Assembly: GCA_016715885.1 (NCBI GenBank)
Contig: JADJXL010000001.1
Span: forward strand, 749,501 to 813,500
Length of the DNA: 64,000 bases
Direction of reading: 5' to 3'
Source of the DNA: Polyangiaceae bacterium
GTDB lineage: Bacteria > Myxococcota_A > Polyangia > Polyangiales > Polyangiaceae
Below are positions 28,122 to 38,024 of this stretch, one piece after another. Position numbers and translations under genes: made by a program. Within the stretch, counting starts at the first letter, position 1; each line of letters opens with the position of its first letter. The notes beneath the pieces are model-generated. The model was not told the DNA's origin and ran no database searches. It was given only the letters and a program-made list of their open reading frames with translations.

Positions 28122-29054
28122 TCAAAACCTCCCATGCAGCGCGACAAATCCCCCGCCCAGGCCAACTGCGGGAATAACCCCTACGTCGACGAACGACGAC
28201 GTGCGGTCCGACGACGAGCTTCGGGACATCACGTACAGAACGACCCCCGTGGCCGCCGCTGCGCCTGCGACGCCGGCAAATACGTTGACGGTCGCGGAGA
28301 ACGTTTTGCCGTCGCGAACGACCGGCTCGAGACTGCGGCTGCATCCCGTAAACGACGGACATGCAGCTTCGAGCGTCGCAAGCCGTTCGGCACGCAAAAA
28401 CGTGAAAACCGAAGCTCCAATGACACCAGCACCCGCAACGCTGAACGCCACGATGCTTGCCGTGCGCCAACCGTTTGGCTGCACGGGTAACTGCGAAAAC
28501 TCAACACGTACGCTTTCTCCGACCTGCAGCGTCACAAGCCGCTTGTCGACAGCTTGTCCATCATGGCGAAGCACGACCTCGTAACGTCCCGGATTCGCAT
28601 CGACGGTAACGTTGGCAGCGATGGGACGTTCATCGAGCGTGATCGTGAAGGACGAATCGTTTGCCGGCATGACCACAGTCAACCTGGCAACTTGCTTCTC
28701 CAGCGTTGCGATGTGTGCCTTGGATTCGGCGACGACGTTGGGTGCCGATGTGCCGGCTTCTTGCTTGGCGACGCGAAAGTTCGCGAGAGCTTCGGCATGC
28801 TTGCCCGTGTGCATCAAGCAGAGCGCGATGTGAAAGCGCACTTGCGGCGTCATCTTCACGCGCGCGACGTCTTGGAAGAGCACCAGCGCGTCGCCAAATC
28901 GACCAGCTTCTTCGAGCTTCCGCCCTTCGGCAAATTGGTCACGCGCTGCGTTGATTTCAGCGGTCGAAGGAGCGTCGCTCGACCGTGCCGTCGTGGGTGC
29001 CGCGACGATGATTGCGATAGCTGCGAGCGCGGCCTGCCAGCGAAACCAGTGCAA
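28122..29054 (-). CDS. Exported TPR protein with PEGA-like domain and membrane segments
   Basis: 310 residues with a signal peptide (ends TTARS). A TPR-like helical part (about 35-115, FAEGRKLEEAGRFGDALVLFQDV) is followed by a PEGA-type beta domain (about 120-190, TLDERPIAANVTVDANPGRYEVVLRHDG). Two hydrophobic segments follow at about 198-216 and 255-275, with a short Cys-bearing loop between. This architecture is frequent in myxobacteria next to kinase genes. It probably sits in the inner membrane with the TPR/PEGA part in the periplasm. Confidence 0.8.
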   Translation of the reverse strand: MHWFRWQAALAAIAIIVAAPTTARSSDAPSTAEINAARDQFAEGRKLEEAGRFGDALVLFQDVARVKMTPQVRFHIALCLMHTGKHAEALANFRVAKQEAGTSAPNVVAESKAHIATLEKQVARLTVVMPANDSSFTITLDERPIAANVTVDANPGRYEVVLRHDGQAVDKRLVTLQVGESVRVEFSQLPVQPNGWRTASIVAFSVAGAGVIGASVFTFLRAERLATLEAACPSFTGCSRSLEPVVRDGKTFSATVNVFAGVAGAAAATGVVLYVMSRSSSSDRTSSFVDVGVIPAVGLGGGFVALHGRF

Positions 29055-29147
29055 CGAAAACTCCTCGCGGCAAATCTATCACACTCGCACATCGCGCTCG
29101 TCGCGGGGAGTGCGTAATGCGCGCGTACGCGACATCAGGAGGGGCTC

Positions 29148-30332
29148 TCAGAAACCCGGCGTCGTCACGGACGTCGATGGACGCTTTACCGGTGCACGTG
29201 GCGCCTTTTGCGGCGTCGTCGACGGTGCTGGAGCCATCGATGACGGCGACGCCTGCGTCATGCTCGATGCTGGGACGACATCTGCGACGGGATGCGTCGA
29301 CGATGATGCTGGAACGTGGACAGCGCTTTCTGCAGCCGCGCTCGCAGACGAGGGCGGACGCGTCCCAGATGGCACGTCACTGGCCCTTCTGATCCACATC
29401 GCGACGACGACGACGATGAACGACGCGAGCACCGAGCCGGCGATGAGCCAACGTGCGTTCCGGCGCGATGAACCACGATCGCCAGGAGAGTGCTTTGCAC
29501 CGGCGTTGCCAACGGACACGAGCGCATCGAGGAGCGCGTCGCTGCTCGAATATCTGTCGCTGGGCCGTTTTGCGAGACATGTGTCGACGATGCGGCGAAT
29601 GGCATCGGGCACTGCCCGTTCGAGCGGCTCGTGCGGGCGTTCGGCGATGGCCACCATGAGCGAAGGATAGTTCTGTTCGACAAACGGGTGTTTACCCGTG
29701 AGCATCTCGTAGAGCACGACGCCTAGCGACCAGATGTCCGTGCGTGGATCGAGGTTCGTATCTCCGTTCGCTTGCTCGGGGCTCATGTACGCAGGCGTTC
29801 CCGTCAGGGCGCCCTGATGCGTCGCCAACGAGTCGTGCTGTTCTTTGCTGATGCCGAAATCGAGCAGCTTGGGGATGGTGCTGCCCGTTGGGCTGCGAGC
29901 GAGAAAGATGTTCTCGGGTTTGACGTCGCGATGCACGATGCCCACGGCGTGCACCGCGGAGAGGCCTCGGGCGACATCGGCGGCAATTGCTACGGCTTCG
30001 TACGATTCGATGGGGCCACGATGTTCGATGCGCTCGGCAAGCGTTTCGCCTTCGAGCAGCTCCATGGCGAGGAAGAAGTCTCCGTCGGGTGAGACTTCGC
30101 CGAAGTCGGTGACATCGACGATGTTGGGATGGCGTAGTTTGCCGACGAGTTGTGCTTCACGCTGAAAACGCGCGCGTGCGGGTGGGTCGGTCTTTACGGG
30201 AGCGCGGGCAAACTTCAGTGCGAAGTAACGGCCGAGCAGCTCGTGGCGTGCTGCCCATACGGCGCCCATCGCGCCGCCGCCGATGGGGCGGAGGAGCTTG
30301 TAGCGTCCTGCGACGAGGTCTCCTTCTTTCAC
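29148..30332 (-). CDS. Transmembrane Ser/Thr protein kinase
   Basis: 394 residues from a GTG at 30332. The kinase domain (about 10-275) has all key residues: Gly-loop GGGAMG, Lys40, HRDVKPEN with Asp136, DFG at 158-160, and activation segment TGTPAYMSPEQ. One membrane helix (about 295-313) is followed by a Ser/Ala/Pro-rich extracytoplasmic tail without a recognisable sensor. It is a Hanks-type (PknB-like) kinase. It lies in an operon with exported proteins that could be its inputs or targets. Confidence 0.95.
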   Translation of the reverse strand: MKEGDLVAGRYKLLRPIGGGAMGAVWAARHELLGRYFALKFARAPVKTDPPARARFQREAQLVGKLRHPNIVDVTDFGEVSPDGDFFLAMELLEGETLAERIEHRGPIESYEAVAIAADVARGLSAVHAVGIVHRDVKPENIFLARSPTGSTIPKLLDFGISKEQHDSLATHQGALTGTPAYMSPEQANGDTNLDPRTDIWSLGVVLYEMLTGKHPFVEQNYPSLMVAIAERPHEPLERAVPDAIRRIVDTCLAKRPSDRYSSSDALLDALVSVGNAGAKHSPGDRGSSRRNARWLIAGSVLASFIVVVVAMWIRRASDVPSGTRPPSSASAAAESAVHVPASSSTHPVADVVPASSMTQASPSSMAPAPSTTPQKAPRAPVKRPSTSVTTPGF

Positions 30333-30368
30333 GTGCAGGTGCGATGACTGGCGTTGCCTCGCATCGCG

Positions 30369-32759
30369 TCACTGACCCCCGAAGCCAAACGAACCGCTCG
30401 CGGAACCCGAGCCGGAGATGCCGGGAGTTGCTTGTCCGACCTGGACGACGATCGAGAGGAACGCGGCAGGTTTGAAGCCTTCATCGGCGCCGGTTTCGTT
30501 CGAGATGTACGACAAACCGGCGCCGGCGAGGAAGCCGAACGACGTCGTGTTGCCACCTTCGCCAAGCACGGGAATCGTCGGAGCGACGCCCAAGTACCCG
30601 AGCATTCCGACGCGCCCATCGCCGAGCTGCTGGATGGATCCACCAAGCTGACCTGCAATGGGAAATGCTCGGCGACGAACGGGGTTGTACGCATCGAACG
30701 CGATCGCAACGCCGACGGCGCTGAGGACCGTGCGTGTGACGAGTGGCCGTTCGAGCCACGGGGCGCGCGTGATCTGCAGCGTTGCGAGCATCGCTGGGAT
30801 CGTGAGGTACGCCCGGAGGCAGCTCCCGGCGGTTTCCAGCGTCTCGAAATTCGTTTCACCACAAAGGGGTACCGAATGAATCGTTGCAGAGCCAATGAGT
30901 CGTCGAGCCGATTCGGGTGCGCTCGCGTCGCCTGCACGGAGCGACGCAGCAACGCGCGGAGCATCGGAGAACAGCACGACCTTGCCGTCTTCGCTGCGTG
31001 GGTCGCTGTAGACCGCGAGGCGAAGGCGCGAGTCACCATCGAAATTTTCGGACAGTGGGGGAAGTTGGAATTCTGCGGAGCGGGGCGTGACGATCCACGT
31101 GTGCTCGTGAAGCAGCTCGATGGGAGCGCCGTTCGACGTGCGATCGGTGCGCGTGAGCGACACGTAGAGTGCAAGCGGTGCGACGAGGCGGTTTTTGGCT
31201 TGGCCTTTCAGCCGGATGCGACAAACGCCTTGCCTGAGCGGTTCTGGAGCGATGACGAGCGAACCGTGTGCGAGCGGCTGAGGCCCGGGGCCAGACGGTG
31301 CTGCCTTGCCCATGGGCGGGCGTCCTTTCGGGGGTGCCATGGGTGAAGGCTTTGGCGCGATCGGCGAAGGAGCGGGTTTGTCCCCGGTTCCAACCTTGAC
31401 GCCCACTGCCCCCGACAAACTCCTCTTGTCCGTTGCAGCCGGCGGCTTTGCCGGCGTGGGCAGGCCAGGTTGTGGTGGCGTGCGTCCTTGCGCGCCAGCC
31501 GGCGGTTTTGCATCGGGCGCAGCGGCAGGCGGTGGCTTGGCCCCAGGAGGAGCAGCTCCAGGCGGCGCAGCGCCTGGTGGACGCGCTCCCGGTGGGGCCA
31601 TCATCGGCGAGGGCAAACCTGCTGGGCCCGACGGTCCTTTGGGCGATGACGGACCGCAATCCACTTGCAAGTCTTCATATTGCGGATCGGGGAACAGCAG
31701 ACGCGCAGGGTTTGATTCGACGAGGTTTTCGAGCGCTGGAATCGACACGCGGTACGTCGCGCTCACGACCGTTCCAGCGGCGGGGGCGTCGAGGTTGAAC
31801 GCGGTTACGCGAAGCCAGCCGCCGCTCGGAAAAACCCGGAGCACCTTGCCGTCGGCGTTGCCGCAGCCGCCCGAGGCAACTTCGACGACGGGTACGGTGA
31901 ACGTGCGTTGAAACGGCTGAACGCGCGCGTTTCCGCAACTATCGACGATGGCGAGATACCGGAAATCGGCCATGTCGGATTGCTTGGGCCACTGCATGCC
32001 GAGGATGATTTCGGCCGAATCCGGTTGAGGTGGTCTGGGGGGCGTGTCGCGACAAACCGGAGCTTTTTCGACGGGGCGATTGCCTTTCAAGTCGTCGGGG
32101 TCGATGGGTTTGTAAGCACAAACGTGCCCGTAATCGCGGCGGCTGAGCAGCACGGGGTCGAAGTCGAGGACGCGCTGTCCTTGGTCGTTGAGACGACCCC
32201 AGATGGTCAGGGGCAAAGGCAACGTAGGCGTTTGCAGCTTGATCGAGCGCAGCATCATGTTGCCGATGCGGCTTTCGCCGGGATCGCCCGATGACGTCAT
32301 GCATTGCCCCGACGAACACATCCAGTGGCCGCCGCGTCGTGCCGTTTCGATGGGAACCGGATCGGTGTCGCGAACGGACATGAACACGCGGCTCGCTTCG
32401 GGGAAAATTTCGGGGCCGCCGCCAGGTTTTCCACTGCCAGCGGCGGGTGGACCGCGCACGATTTGCAGCGTTCCGCTGAAGTCGGCCGGCGTGGGCGTGC
32501 CGCTGGCCGATGGGTTTGTCATGGTCACGGTGGGCGGTGGCTCATCGAAGCCGTCGCTGCCGTCGACCCCCGAGCCACCGAAGTCGTCCTCGTCCTGTGC
32601 AGAGGCAGGAGGCGTTGCGGTGAGCAGTGTCGCGACGCCAAGAAGCGCTGCGAATCGCGCGATGAACGTGCGTCCCGCATGTGGCGCGCGCGGGCGCGCA
32701 TGCTGAGTGCTGGTCACGGAGAGCGTTGTTTCGTGCAGGTTTGGCGGCATCGGCGTCAT
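30369..32759 (-). CDS. Large exported protein with Pro-rich centre and barrel-like C terminus
   Basis: 796 residues. A signal peptide probably lies after a basic leader (about 30-55, ending ASA). Beta-rich N-terminal domains follow to about 370. A long Pro/Ala/Gly linker then runs to about 500 and includes repeated PPGA units. Another beta-rich domain (510-660) and a C-terminal part with repeating amphipathic strands and Gly (GYLGVAPTIPVL; FLAGAGLSY) follow, the latter resembling an outer-membrane barrel. No family is recognised. It lies between the kinase and the gene at 32805-34040 and is likely co-transcribed with both. Confidence 0.75.
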   Translation of the reverse strand: MTPMPPNLHETTLSVTSTQHARPRAPHAGRTFIARFAALLGVATLLTATPPASAQDEDDFGGSGVDGSDGFDEPPPTVTMTNPSASGTPTPADFSGTLQIVRGPPAAGSGKPGGGPEIFPEASRVFMSVRDTDPVPIETARRGGHWMCSSGQCMTSSGDPGESRIGNMMLRSIKLQTPTLPLPLTIWGRLNDQGQRVLDFDPVLLSRRDYGHVCAYKPIDPDDLKGNRPVEKAPVCRDTPPRPPQPDSAEIILGMQWPKQSDMADFRYLAIVDSCGNARVQPFQRTFTVPVVEVASGGCGNADGKVLRVFPSGGWLRVTAFNLDAPAAGTVVSATYRVSIPALENLVESNPARLLFPDPQYEDLQVDCGPSSPKGPSGPAGLPSPMMAPPGARPPGAAPPGAAPPGAKPPPAAAPDAKPPAGAQGRTPPQPGLPTPAKPPAATDKRSLSGAVGVKVGTGDKPAPSPIAPKPSPMAPPKGRPPMGKAAPSGPGPQPLAHGSLVIAPEPLRQGVCRIRLKGQAKNRLVAPLALYVSLTRTDRTSNGAPIELLHEHTWIVTPRSAEFQLPPLSENFDGDSRLRLAVYSDPRSEDGKVVLFSDAPRVAASLRAGDASAPESARRLIGSATIHSVPLCGETNFETLETAGSCLRAYLTIPAMLATLQITRAPWLERPLVTRTVLSAVGVAIAFDAYNPVRRRAFPIAGQLGGSIQQLGDGRVGMLGYLGVAPTIPVLGEGGNTTSFGFLAGAGLSYISNETGADEGFKPAAFLSIVVQVGQATPGISGSGSASGSFGFGGQ

Positions 32760-32804
32760 AGCTCTGTGAGAAAGTCGTGGACCCGAAGAGGGCAGCGATT
32801 GCGG

Positions 32805-34040
32805 TCAGGGAAATTCGACGACGGTGACAGGATCTGATGTGCATTCGGGCGTCGTGAGAAGCCGCGGCGCCACGCTGAGCGTCACGGTTCCCGCAGACTT
32901 GGGCGTTGCAGTGATTGCAGTGACGGGATTGGGTTCGCCGGTAAGCGTTATCGTCGTGTTGTGCAGCGCCACGATCTGGTCGCACTCGCTCGCGTCGCAC
33001 TCGACCTTCAGATCGACAGGCATCTCGAGCCCCACGAGATTGACGTCGAATGCACTGATTTCGAACAAATCCACGGGGATGCCCAATTCGACGACGCTCT
33101 GCAGGGGTCGCACACGCAAAAGACGTGGCTCGGCGTCGACCTGAATCGTCGTGAATTCGGGCTCGATGAGCTTCTCACCCGACGTCACGGCGAAACTCGC
33201 AGGTCCTCCGATATCGCTGAAGCACAGGAAAAACTTCTCGCTTTCGCCCGTTTGTCCCAAAAGAACTCGGAGCCGTGTGTTGCGGTCGGCGCAATCGCTC
33301 GTCGTAGAAAGCAGCGCCTCGCTGCTGAGCGCTTCGATGATGACGGGGGCGTTTTCCACGACGCCTGGTGCGTTGAGCGGAGCGGTTGCACGGATGTGGG
33401 CTTCGCGCGTTCGAATGCCTCCAGGGCGCCACTTTGACCCCAAATCTTCCGAAACCGGACCTTTCGTGCATCCCAATGCGAGGTATGTCGGCAAGAGACG
33501 CTTGCCGTTGAAGCTTTCGTTCAGCCCCGTAACGATCATCGTGAAGTTCGTCGCGCTGCTCGGCAGCCCGGCGGGAAGCACCTCGATGGGCGTTTCTTCG
33601 GTGCGGTCGGCCCACGTGATGACGAGCGACGCCGTGCCCGACCAATCGCTTTGCGACGACAAAATGAATCGAGCGAGACCGTCGCGTGACGCCGTGCAGC
33701 GAAAGCTCCCATCTCTCTCGACACACGTCGGAGAATCACCTTCTTGCTCGTCGCTGCGCAGTGTGAGGGCTTGTCGCGGTTCGATTCGCACGGTGACGTA
33801 CCCACCGAACGCTGGTGCATTGGCTTCGGTGAGGGAAAGCGTCACGCCCGACTCGAACGGTACCTGGCGTGGAAGGATCGGCTGACCCTTGTCATCGAGC
33901 GAATCGGCTGCGAAGAGCGCGTGATTCACGTCGAGTCGAACATCGACGGTGCCGCTTGGAGCGAGCGGGTAACCGGCTTCGAGACAGCTCGATGCCGAAA
34001 GCGGTGGAAGCACGGCGAGCGCCGCGACCACGGCTTTCAT
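32805..34040 (-). CDS. Exported beta-rich protein of unknown function
   Basis: 411 residues from the ATG at 34040; longer in-frame starts have no signal. The N terminus (MKAVVAALAVLPPLSASSC) looks like a lipoprotein signal. The rest is an all-beta chain with several Ig-like repeats (GYVTVRIEPRQALTLRSDE; PVTAITATPKSAGTVTLSV). No enzymatic motif is visible. It probably forms an extracytoplasmic partner of the following 796-residue protein, 45 nt downstream. Confidence 0.72.
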   Translation of the reverse strand: MKAVVAALAVLPPLSASSCLEAGYPLAPSGTVDVRLDVNHALFAADSLDDKGQPILPRQVPFESGVTLSLTEANAPAFGGYVTVRIEPRQALTLRSDEQEGDSPTCVERDGSFRCTASRDGLARFILSSQSDWSGTASLVITWADRTEETPIEVLPAGLPSSATNFTMIVTGLNESFNGKRLLPTYLALGCTKGPVSEDLGSKWRPGGIRTREAHIRATAPLNAPGVVENAPVIIEALSSEALLSTTSDCADRNTRLRVLLGQTGESEKFFLCFSDIGGPASFAVTSGEKLIEPEFTTIQVDAEPRLLRVRPLQSVVELGIPVDLFEISAFDVNLVGLEMPVDLKVECDASECDQIVALHNTTITLTGEPNPVTAITATPKSAGTVTLSVAPRLLTTPECTSDPVTVVEFP

Positions 34041-34093
34041 GGCGTACGAATGCGCCGTTTGTCTCGTACGGCTCCGAGGTCGCGACGCAGTGC

Positions 34094-34402
34094 TCACTGC
34101 TGAAAAATCTCGGTGTATTCGGTTGCGAGCGGATGGCGGTGCCAGGCGTACGCTGACTGAGGGAAACCGTTTTCGTCCGTATAATCGCATTGGCCAAGCT
34201 CCCACTCCGTGTGCCACACGCTTGCACCCGTCGTTGGATCGACCGACATCGAGTGCGCGGTAACGTCGTCATCTGCGTCGCCGCCGTGTGCGACGCGGGC
34301 CTCGGGATCGACGTGTTGCTCGAGAACTTTGATGGGGACACGAGCAACGCGGCCTCCTGGCAAGGGGATCGAGAAGACGGCTTCCTTGTTCGGCTCTCCC
34401 AT
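34094..34402 (-). CDS. Small soluble protein of unknown function
   Basis: 102 residues from the ATG at 34402, first gene of the minus-strand operon. It has no signal peptide. The sequence is polar with features of a compact domain (FSIPLPGGRVARVPIKVLEQHV; SVWHTEWELGQCDYTDENG) and three His in the last third (HTEW, AWHRHP) that might bind metal. I do not recognise the family. Sensible composition, third-position G/C bias and tight spacing to the next gene support it. Confidence 0.65.
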   Translation of the reverse strand: MGEPNKEAVFSIPLPGGRVARVPIKVLEQHVDPEARVAHGGDADDDVTAHSMSVDPTTGASVWHTEWELGQCDYTDENGFPQSAYAWHRHPLATEYTEIFQQ

Positions 34403-34754
34403 AAAACTCCTGAACGCGTTTGCGACGCGCTTCGTGGTCGCGACGCTCCTGTCGAATGAGAATAGCGGACCCGTACCCCATCACGGCAAGACCGCGTGGC
34501 TGTTGGGTTCGACATTGCAGCCAACGCTGAACGGCTCGTCTCGCTTCCGTGTTCGCCGAGGATCAAGCCGCTGAATCGATGGAAATCGACCCTCAGGGCG
34601 AAAGGCAGCGGTTCGACGGAGCGGGTCAGGAAAGCTTCATGGTTCTTTACACGACCCGCGAATTCGTGACGAGCCATGCAGCCCACCGTTTGATCGTTGA
34701 CCTCGCATGGCGATGGTGGCCCTATGCAGGACGGCGGCATGACGCTGCCCAGGA
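34403..34754. other. Divergent intergenic region, no gene seen
   Basis: This 352-nt gap separates the minus operon beginning at 34402 from the plus-strand kinase operon beginning at 34755. Open frames here are Arg/Ser-rich and look like antisense noise. It should hold both promoters, but I see no clear -35/-10 pair and no inverted repeat that would mark an operator. Confidence 0.4.
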
Positions 34755-37700
34755 ATGGTTCCACTTGTGACGGGCGCGGAAAGTTTCGGGTCGGATCCTC
34801 GGATTGGCGCGCTTGCTGCCGGAAAGTATCGCGTCGTGCGCCTCATCGGGCGCGGCGGAATGGGCAGCGTGTACGAGGCGCAAAACGTTGCCATCGGCAA
34901 ACGGGTCGCTCTCAAGTTCTTGCGTGCACCAGCCGGTGCCGATCCGTCGGTACGAGCTCGGTTTCACCGTGAGGCGCGTTTGGTGTCGGCGATTGAAAGC
35001 GCCCACATCGTTCAGATCTTCGACACCGGAGAAACCGAAACAGGCGAGCCCTTTCTCGTCATGGAGTTCCTGCAAGGCGAGGACCTCGCATCACGCATAA
35101 GGCGCCTCGGCAGAATGAGCGTGCAGGCCGCGTCATCCATCGCCGCTCAAGCGCTGCGAGGTCTGAAGCGAGCGCATGCAGCAGGCGTCGTCCACCGCGA
35201 TCTCAAGCCGCACAACATTTTTCTCATCGATGGTGAAGACGGTAAAATCCACGCAAAAATCGTTGATTTTGGTCTGTCCAAACTCCTGAATGCGGATGCA
35301 GACAAGTCATCGATTTTAAGCTCGTCGCCTCAAGACTCTCTGACGCGTGCCGGTACGCCCGTGGGGACGCCGTTTTACATGTCGCCCGAGCAGATCGAGG
35401 CGCTCGACGACATCGATCACCGCACTGATCTCTGGTCGCTCGGAACGATCTTGTACGAATCACTCGCTGGAGCTCCTCCGTTTTCGGAGACGAGCTTTGC
35501 GCGACTCGTGATTGCGATATGTCATCGAGATCCGCCGCCCATCACGAGCCTCGTGCCTGATCTGCCACCGGCGCTGGCGCGTGTGGTCGCACGCGCAATG
35601 ACGCGTGATCGCGCGCAACGTTATCAGTCGGCAGACGCATTTCTCACCGAGCTACTCGAAGCAACACCCGACCTCGAAAGATCCCAAATTGCACCTATCC
35701 TGCGTCCGGACATTACGCCCGTGAACGTTCCCCCGGTAAGGCCATCGCCAGCTCAGAATACGCCTGCTGATCTTGGCAATTCTGAAAACCTTCCTACGGC
35801 TCGCGATCTCGGCGATGCGAGCCCTCAGCCTCAACCGCCTGCCGCAGAGCTCCGCACGCACACGATGGGTGGAGCAACGATGTGGCTCAGCGCTTCGCCT
35901 GCGTTTTCGCTTTGGCGTGGCGAGGTGAACGCGCCCGATCGACTTCGCGTCGAAACGCGCGACGGAAACTTGTTCGAGCTTCGTCTCGAGCCCGTAGGTG
36001 TTCTTCGATTGGGACGCGTCGATCGCGTGGGTGACGAGCGCAACGAGCTCGTTTATCCCGACGTTGCTTCGAGGCTTGCCGCGACCTTGCGTCACGATGG
36101 CATTCGCTGGTGGCTCTTGCGGCGCACCGAATGCAGCGTGCCCGTGCAAGTTGGAGCGCGAGCACTCAACCGCGCGGAAGAAGCTCCGCTCGTGCATGGC
36201 GCGTTCGTCCAAGTGGGCGGCATGCGTGCCACGATGGTCGACAGGCGTTACGTGACGCCCACCGTGCCCGCAGGAACCGTCGATTCATCGACGGGCCTGC
36301 TTGCACGCGCTGGTCTCGAACAGGAAGTTGCTTCGTTTCTTCAACGCAAGCGCAGCGGTGCGCTCGTTCTCGTGCGTGCAGAGCATTCTGCTGCTCGTGC
36401 GTCCAGTACCGACTACGCGCCCGCCGCCCTTGCTGCCGTTGCTGCGCATCGTGCCTTTCCCAGCCTCGCTGCTGGACTCGTCGACGAAATTGCCGTGCTC
36501 CTCGTTCCGGGCGAACCATCTGAAGCTGCGGAGAAGGGGCGCGCGGCGATCAATGCCGCGAGGGCTGCCGCCACCGGGCGCAATTTCACGTGTGGCTACT
36601 GGACATTGTCTGGTGACACGAACGATGCGGGACGCGAGATCGAGCTTTCGCTGAGTGCGATCAATGCGTTTACCGAAGTGTCGCCAGGACAAACCATCGC
36701 AGCATTGCGGTCCGCGGTGCAAGGTGCGCGACTCGCGAGCATTCCGGAAATGCTCGGAGCATCGACCGATGCGCGACGCGTGACGCTGCTCTTTGGCATC
36801 GAGGAACAGAATGCGCTGGCAAACGTTGGTCCTCATATCGTCGGGGGCCTCGAAAAAGAGCTTTCAGCGGTCGTCGCGACGCACGCCGGGCAAGGTGCGC
36901 TGGTTGGTCCCGTTGCTCCGGGTGTCGTTGCGGCATGTGTTGCCAAAAAGCTCGATCCGGTGAGCTTGGGAAGCGCGGTGCAGTGCGATTGGCACGCGCG
37001 ACCTCCTGTGCTCGACGGAAAGGTCGAGCTTCCTCGTACGCTTTCGTGGGAGATCCTGCACGGAACCGATCCGCAAACGCGAGGTCAGGAATTGGCGCGC
37101 GAGTGCGCCGATCCGCATGGCGTGCTCTCTGCGTTGAGCGGCGGGCTGCCTTATCCCATCGCTGGACGTGTGCATGCGGCGATTGCTGCATCGAGCGCCA
37201 TCGAGCGCGTGAAGATGCTCTTCGACGTGCTCGAAGGCACCTGGCGTTTCATCGCGAGCGTTCTTCTTTCCGCATACTTCGCGCGCCGGCCCGCCGACGG
37301 CGCGGAATCAGCGCCCGCATTCGACTCGATGGTCGAGATTTATCGGCGCAACTTCACGCGTGATGGGTTTGCCCTCGGTACGTGGAGGGAAATCGCGCGC
37401 TGTGCAGCCAAGGGTTTCGACGGGCACAACGACCCGATTGGTGCGCTCGTCAAAGAAGTTTTGGGTGTGCGTCTTTCGCAAAACCAAACCTTCGACACGC
37501 TTTCCAACCTCATGCAGGTCGAGCGAAACGGCTTCGCCCACGGGCATTACAACGAAGCGCGAGCTGCAGCGGACTTGCCCGAATTCGAGCAGATGACGCG
37601 CACGCTCCTTCGAGCTTTGCGGCCGCTTTGTGCCTGGACGCTCGTGACCGTCGAACGGACCGAGCCCGACCTGTATGGCGAGCTGCAGACCGTCGAATTC

Positions 37701-38006
37701 ATTGATCACACCGGTCCTTTCAACACCGGCACGCGTCGCAAGCTCGGGCTCAACAGTCCCGTTCGTCTGGCCAACGTCGCGTATCTAGCCCGGTGGCGCG
37801 AAGGCTTGCTTTTGCCGCTCGAGCCGTTTGTGCGACGCGTCGCGCACGAGGACAAGTTCGATCTTTATTGGATGGATCATCTGCCGCGTCACGGAAACTG
37901 GGTGATGAGCTCCGTCGTCGGCGGTCCGGCAATCAAAGTGCCAAGTGATGTCCGGCGCTTGCCACCGCTCTTGCGCCTCGCCATGGAACGGGCGCAAACG
38001 CCCTGA
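34755..38006 (+). CDS. Ser/Thr kinase fused to FHA-like, degenerate GGDEF and HEPN-like domains
   Basis: 1083 residues; ATG at 34755 or GTG at 34767. The kinase (about 24-290) is intact: GRGGMG, Lys54, HRDLKPHN, DFG at 171-173 and GTPFYMSPEQ. After a Pro-rich linker, residues 385-490 resemble an FHA domain (LRLGRVD, then VASRLAATL), with the FHA His replaced. Residues 505-620 follow a GGDEF fold (TGLLARAGLEQE) but the motif reads GLVDE near 574, so cyclase activity is unlikely. A second alpha/beta region with VTLLFG follows. The C-terminal helices (about 815-965) carry RNGFAH at 924-929, fitting the HEPN RNase motif RNxxxH. There are no membrane helices. It is first in an operon of three. Confidence 0.85.
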   Translation: MVPLVTGAESFGSDPRIGALAAGKYRVVRLIGRGGMGSVYEAQNVAIGKRVALKFLRAPAGADPSVRARFHREARLVSAIESAHIVQIFDTGETETGEPFLVMEFLQGEDLASRIRRLGRMSVQAASSIAAQALRGLKRAHAAGVVHRDLKPHNIFLIDGEDGKIHAKIVDFGLSKLLNADADKSSILSSSPQDSLTRAGTPVGTPFYMSPEQIEALDDIDHRTDLWSLGTILYESLAGAPPFSETSFARLVIAICHRDPPPITSLVPDLPPALARVVARAMTRDRAQRYQSADAFLTELLEATPDLERSQIAPILRPDITPVNVPPVRPSPAQNTPADLGNSENLPTARDLGDASPQPQPPAAELRTHTMGGATMWLSASPAFSLWRGEVNAPDRLRVETRDGNLFELRLEPVGVLRLGRVDRVGDERNELVYPDVASRLAATLRHDGIRWWLLRRTECSVPVQVGARALNRAEEAPLVHGAFVQVGGMRATMVDRRYVTPTVPAGTVDSSTGLLARAGLEQEVASFLQRKRSGALVLVRAEHSAARASSTDYAPAALAAVAAHRAFPSLAAGLVDEIAVLLVPGEPSEAAEKGRAAINAARAAATGRNFTCGYWTLSGDTNDAGREIELSLSAINAFTEVSPGQTIAALRSAVQGARLASIPEMLGASTDARRVTLLFGIEEQNALANVGPHIVGGLEKELSAVVATHAGQGALVGPVAPGVVAACVAKKLDPVSLGSAVQCDWHARPPVLDGKVELPRTLSWEILHGTDPQTRGQELARECADPHGVLSALSGGLPYPIAGRVHAAIAASSAIERVKMLFDVLEGTWRFIASVLLSAYFARRPADGAESAPAFDSMVEIYRRNFTRDGFALGTWREIARCAAKGFDGHNDPIGALVKEVLGVRLSQNQTFDTLSNLMQVERNGFAHGHYNEARAAADLPEFEQMTRTLLRALRPLCAWTLVTVERTEPDLYGELQTVEFIDHTGPFNTGTRRKLGLNSPVRLANVAYLARWREGLLLPLEPFVRRVAHEDKFDLYWMDHLPRHGNWVMSSVVGGPAIKVPSDVRRLPPLLRLAMERAQTP

Positions 38007-38024
38007 GCAAGCTGGAGGCTACGC

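Noticed and set aside
33892..34764. Minus-strand frame of 290 codons across the divergent spacer
   Set aside because: Arg/Ser-rich with no conserved features, and it overlaps two better genes (32805-34040 and 34094-34402).
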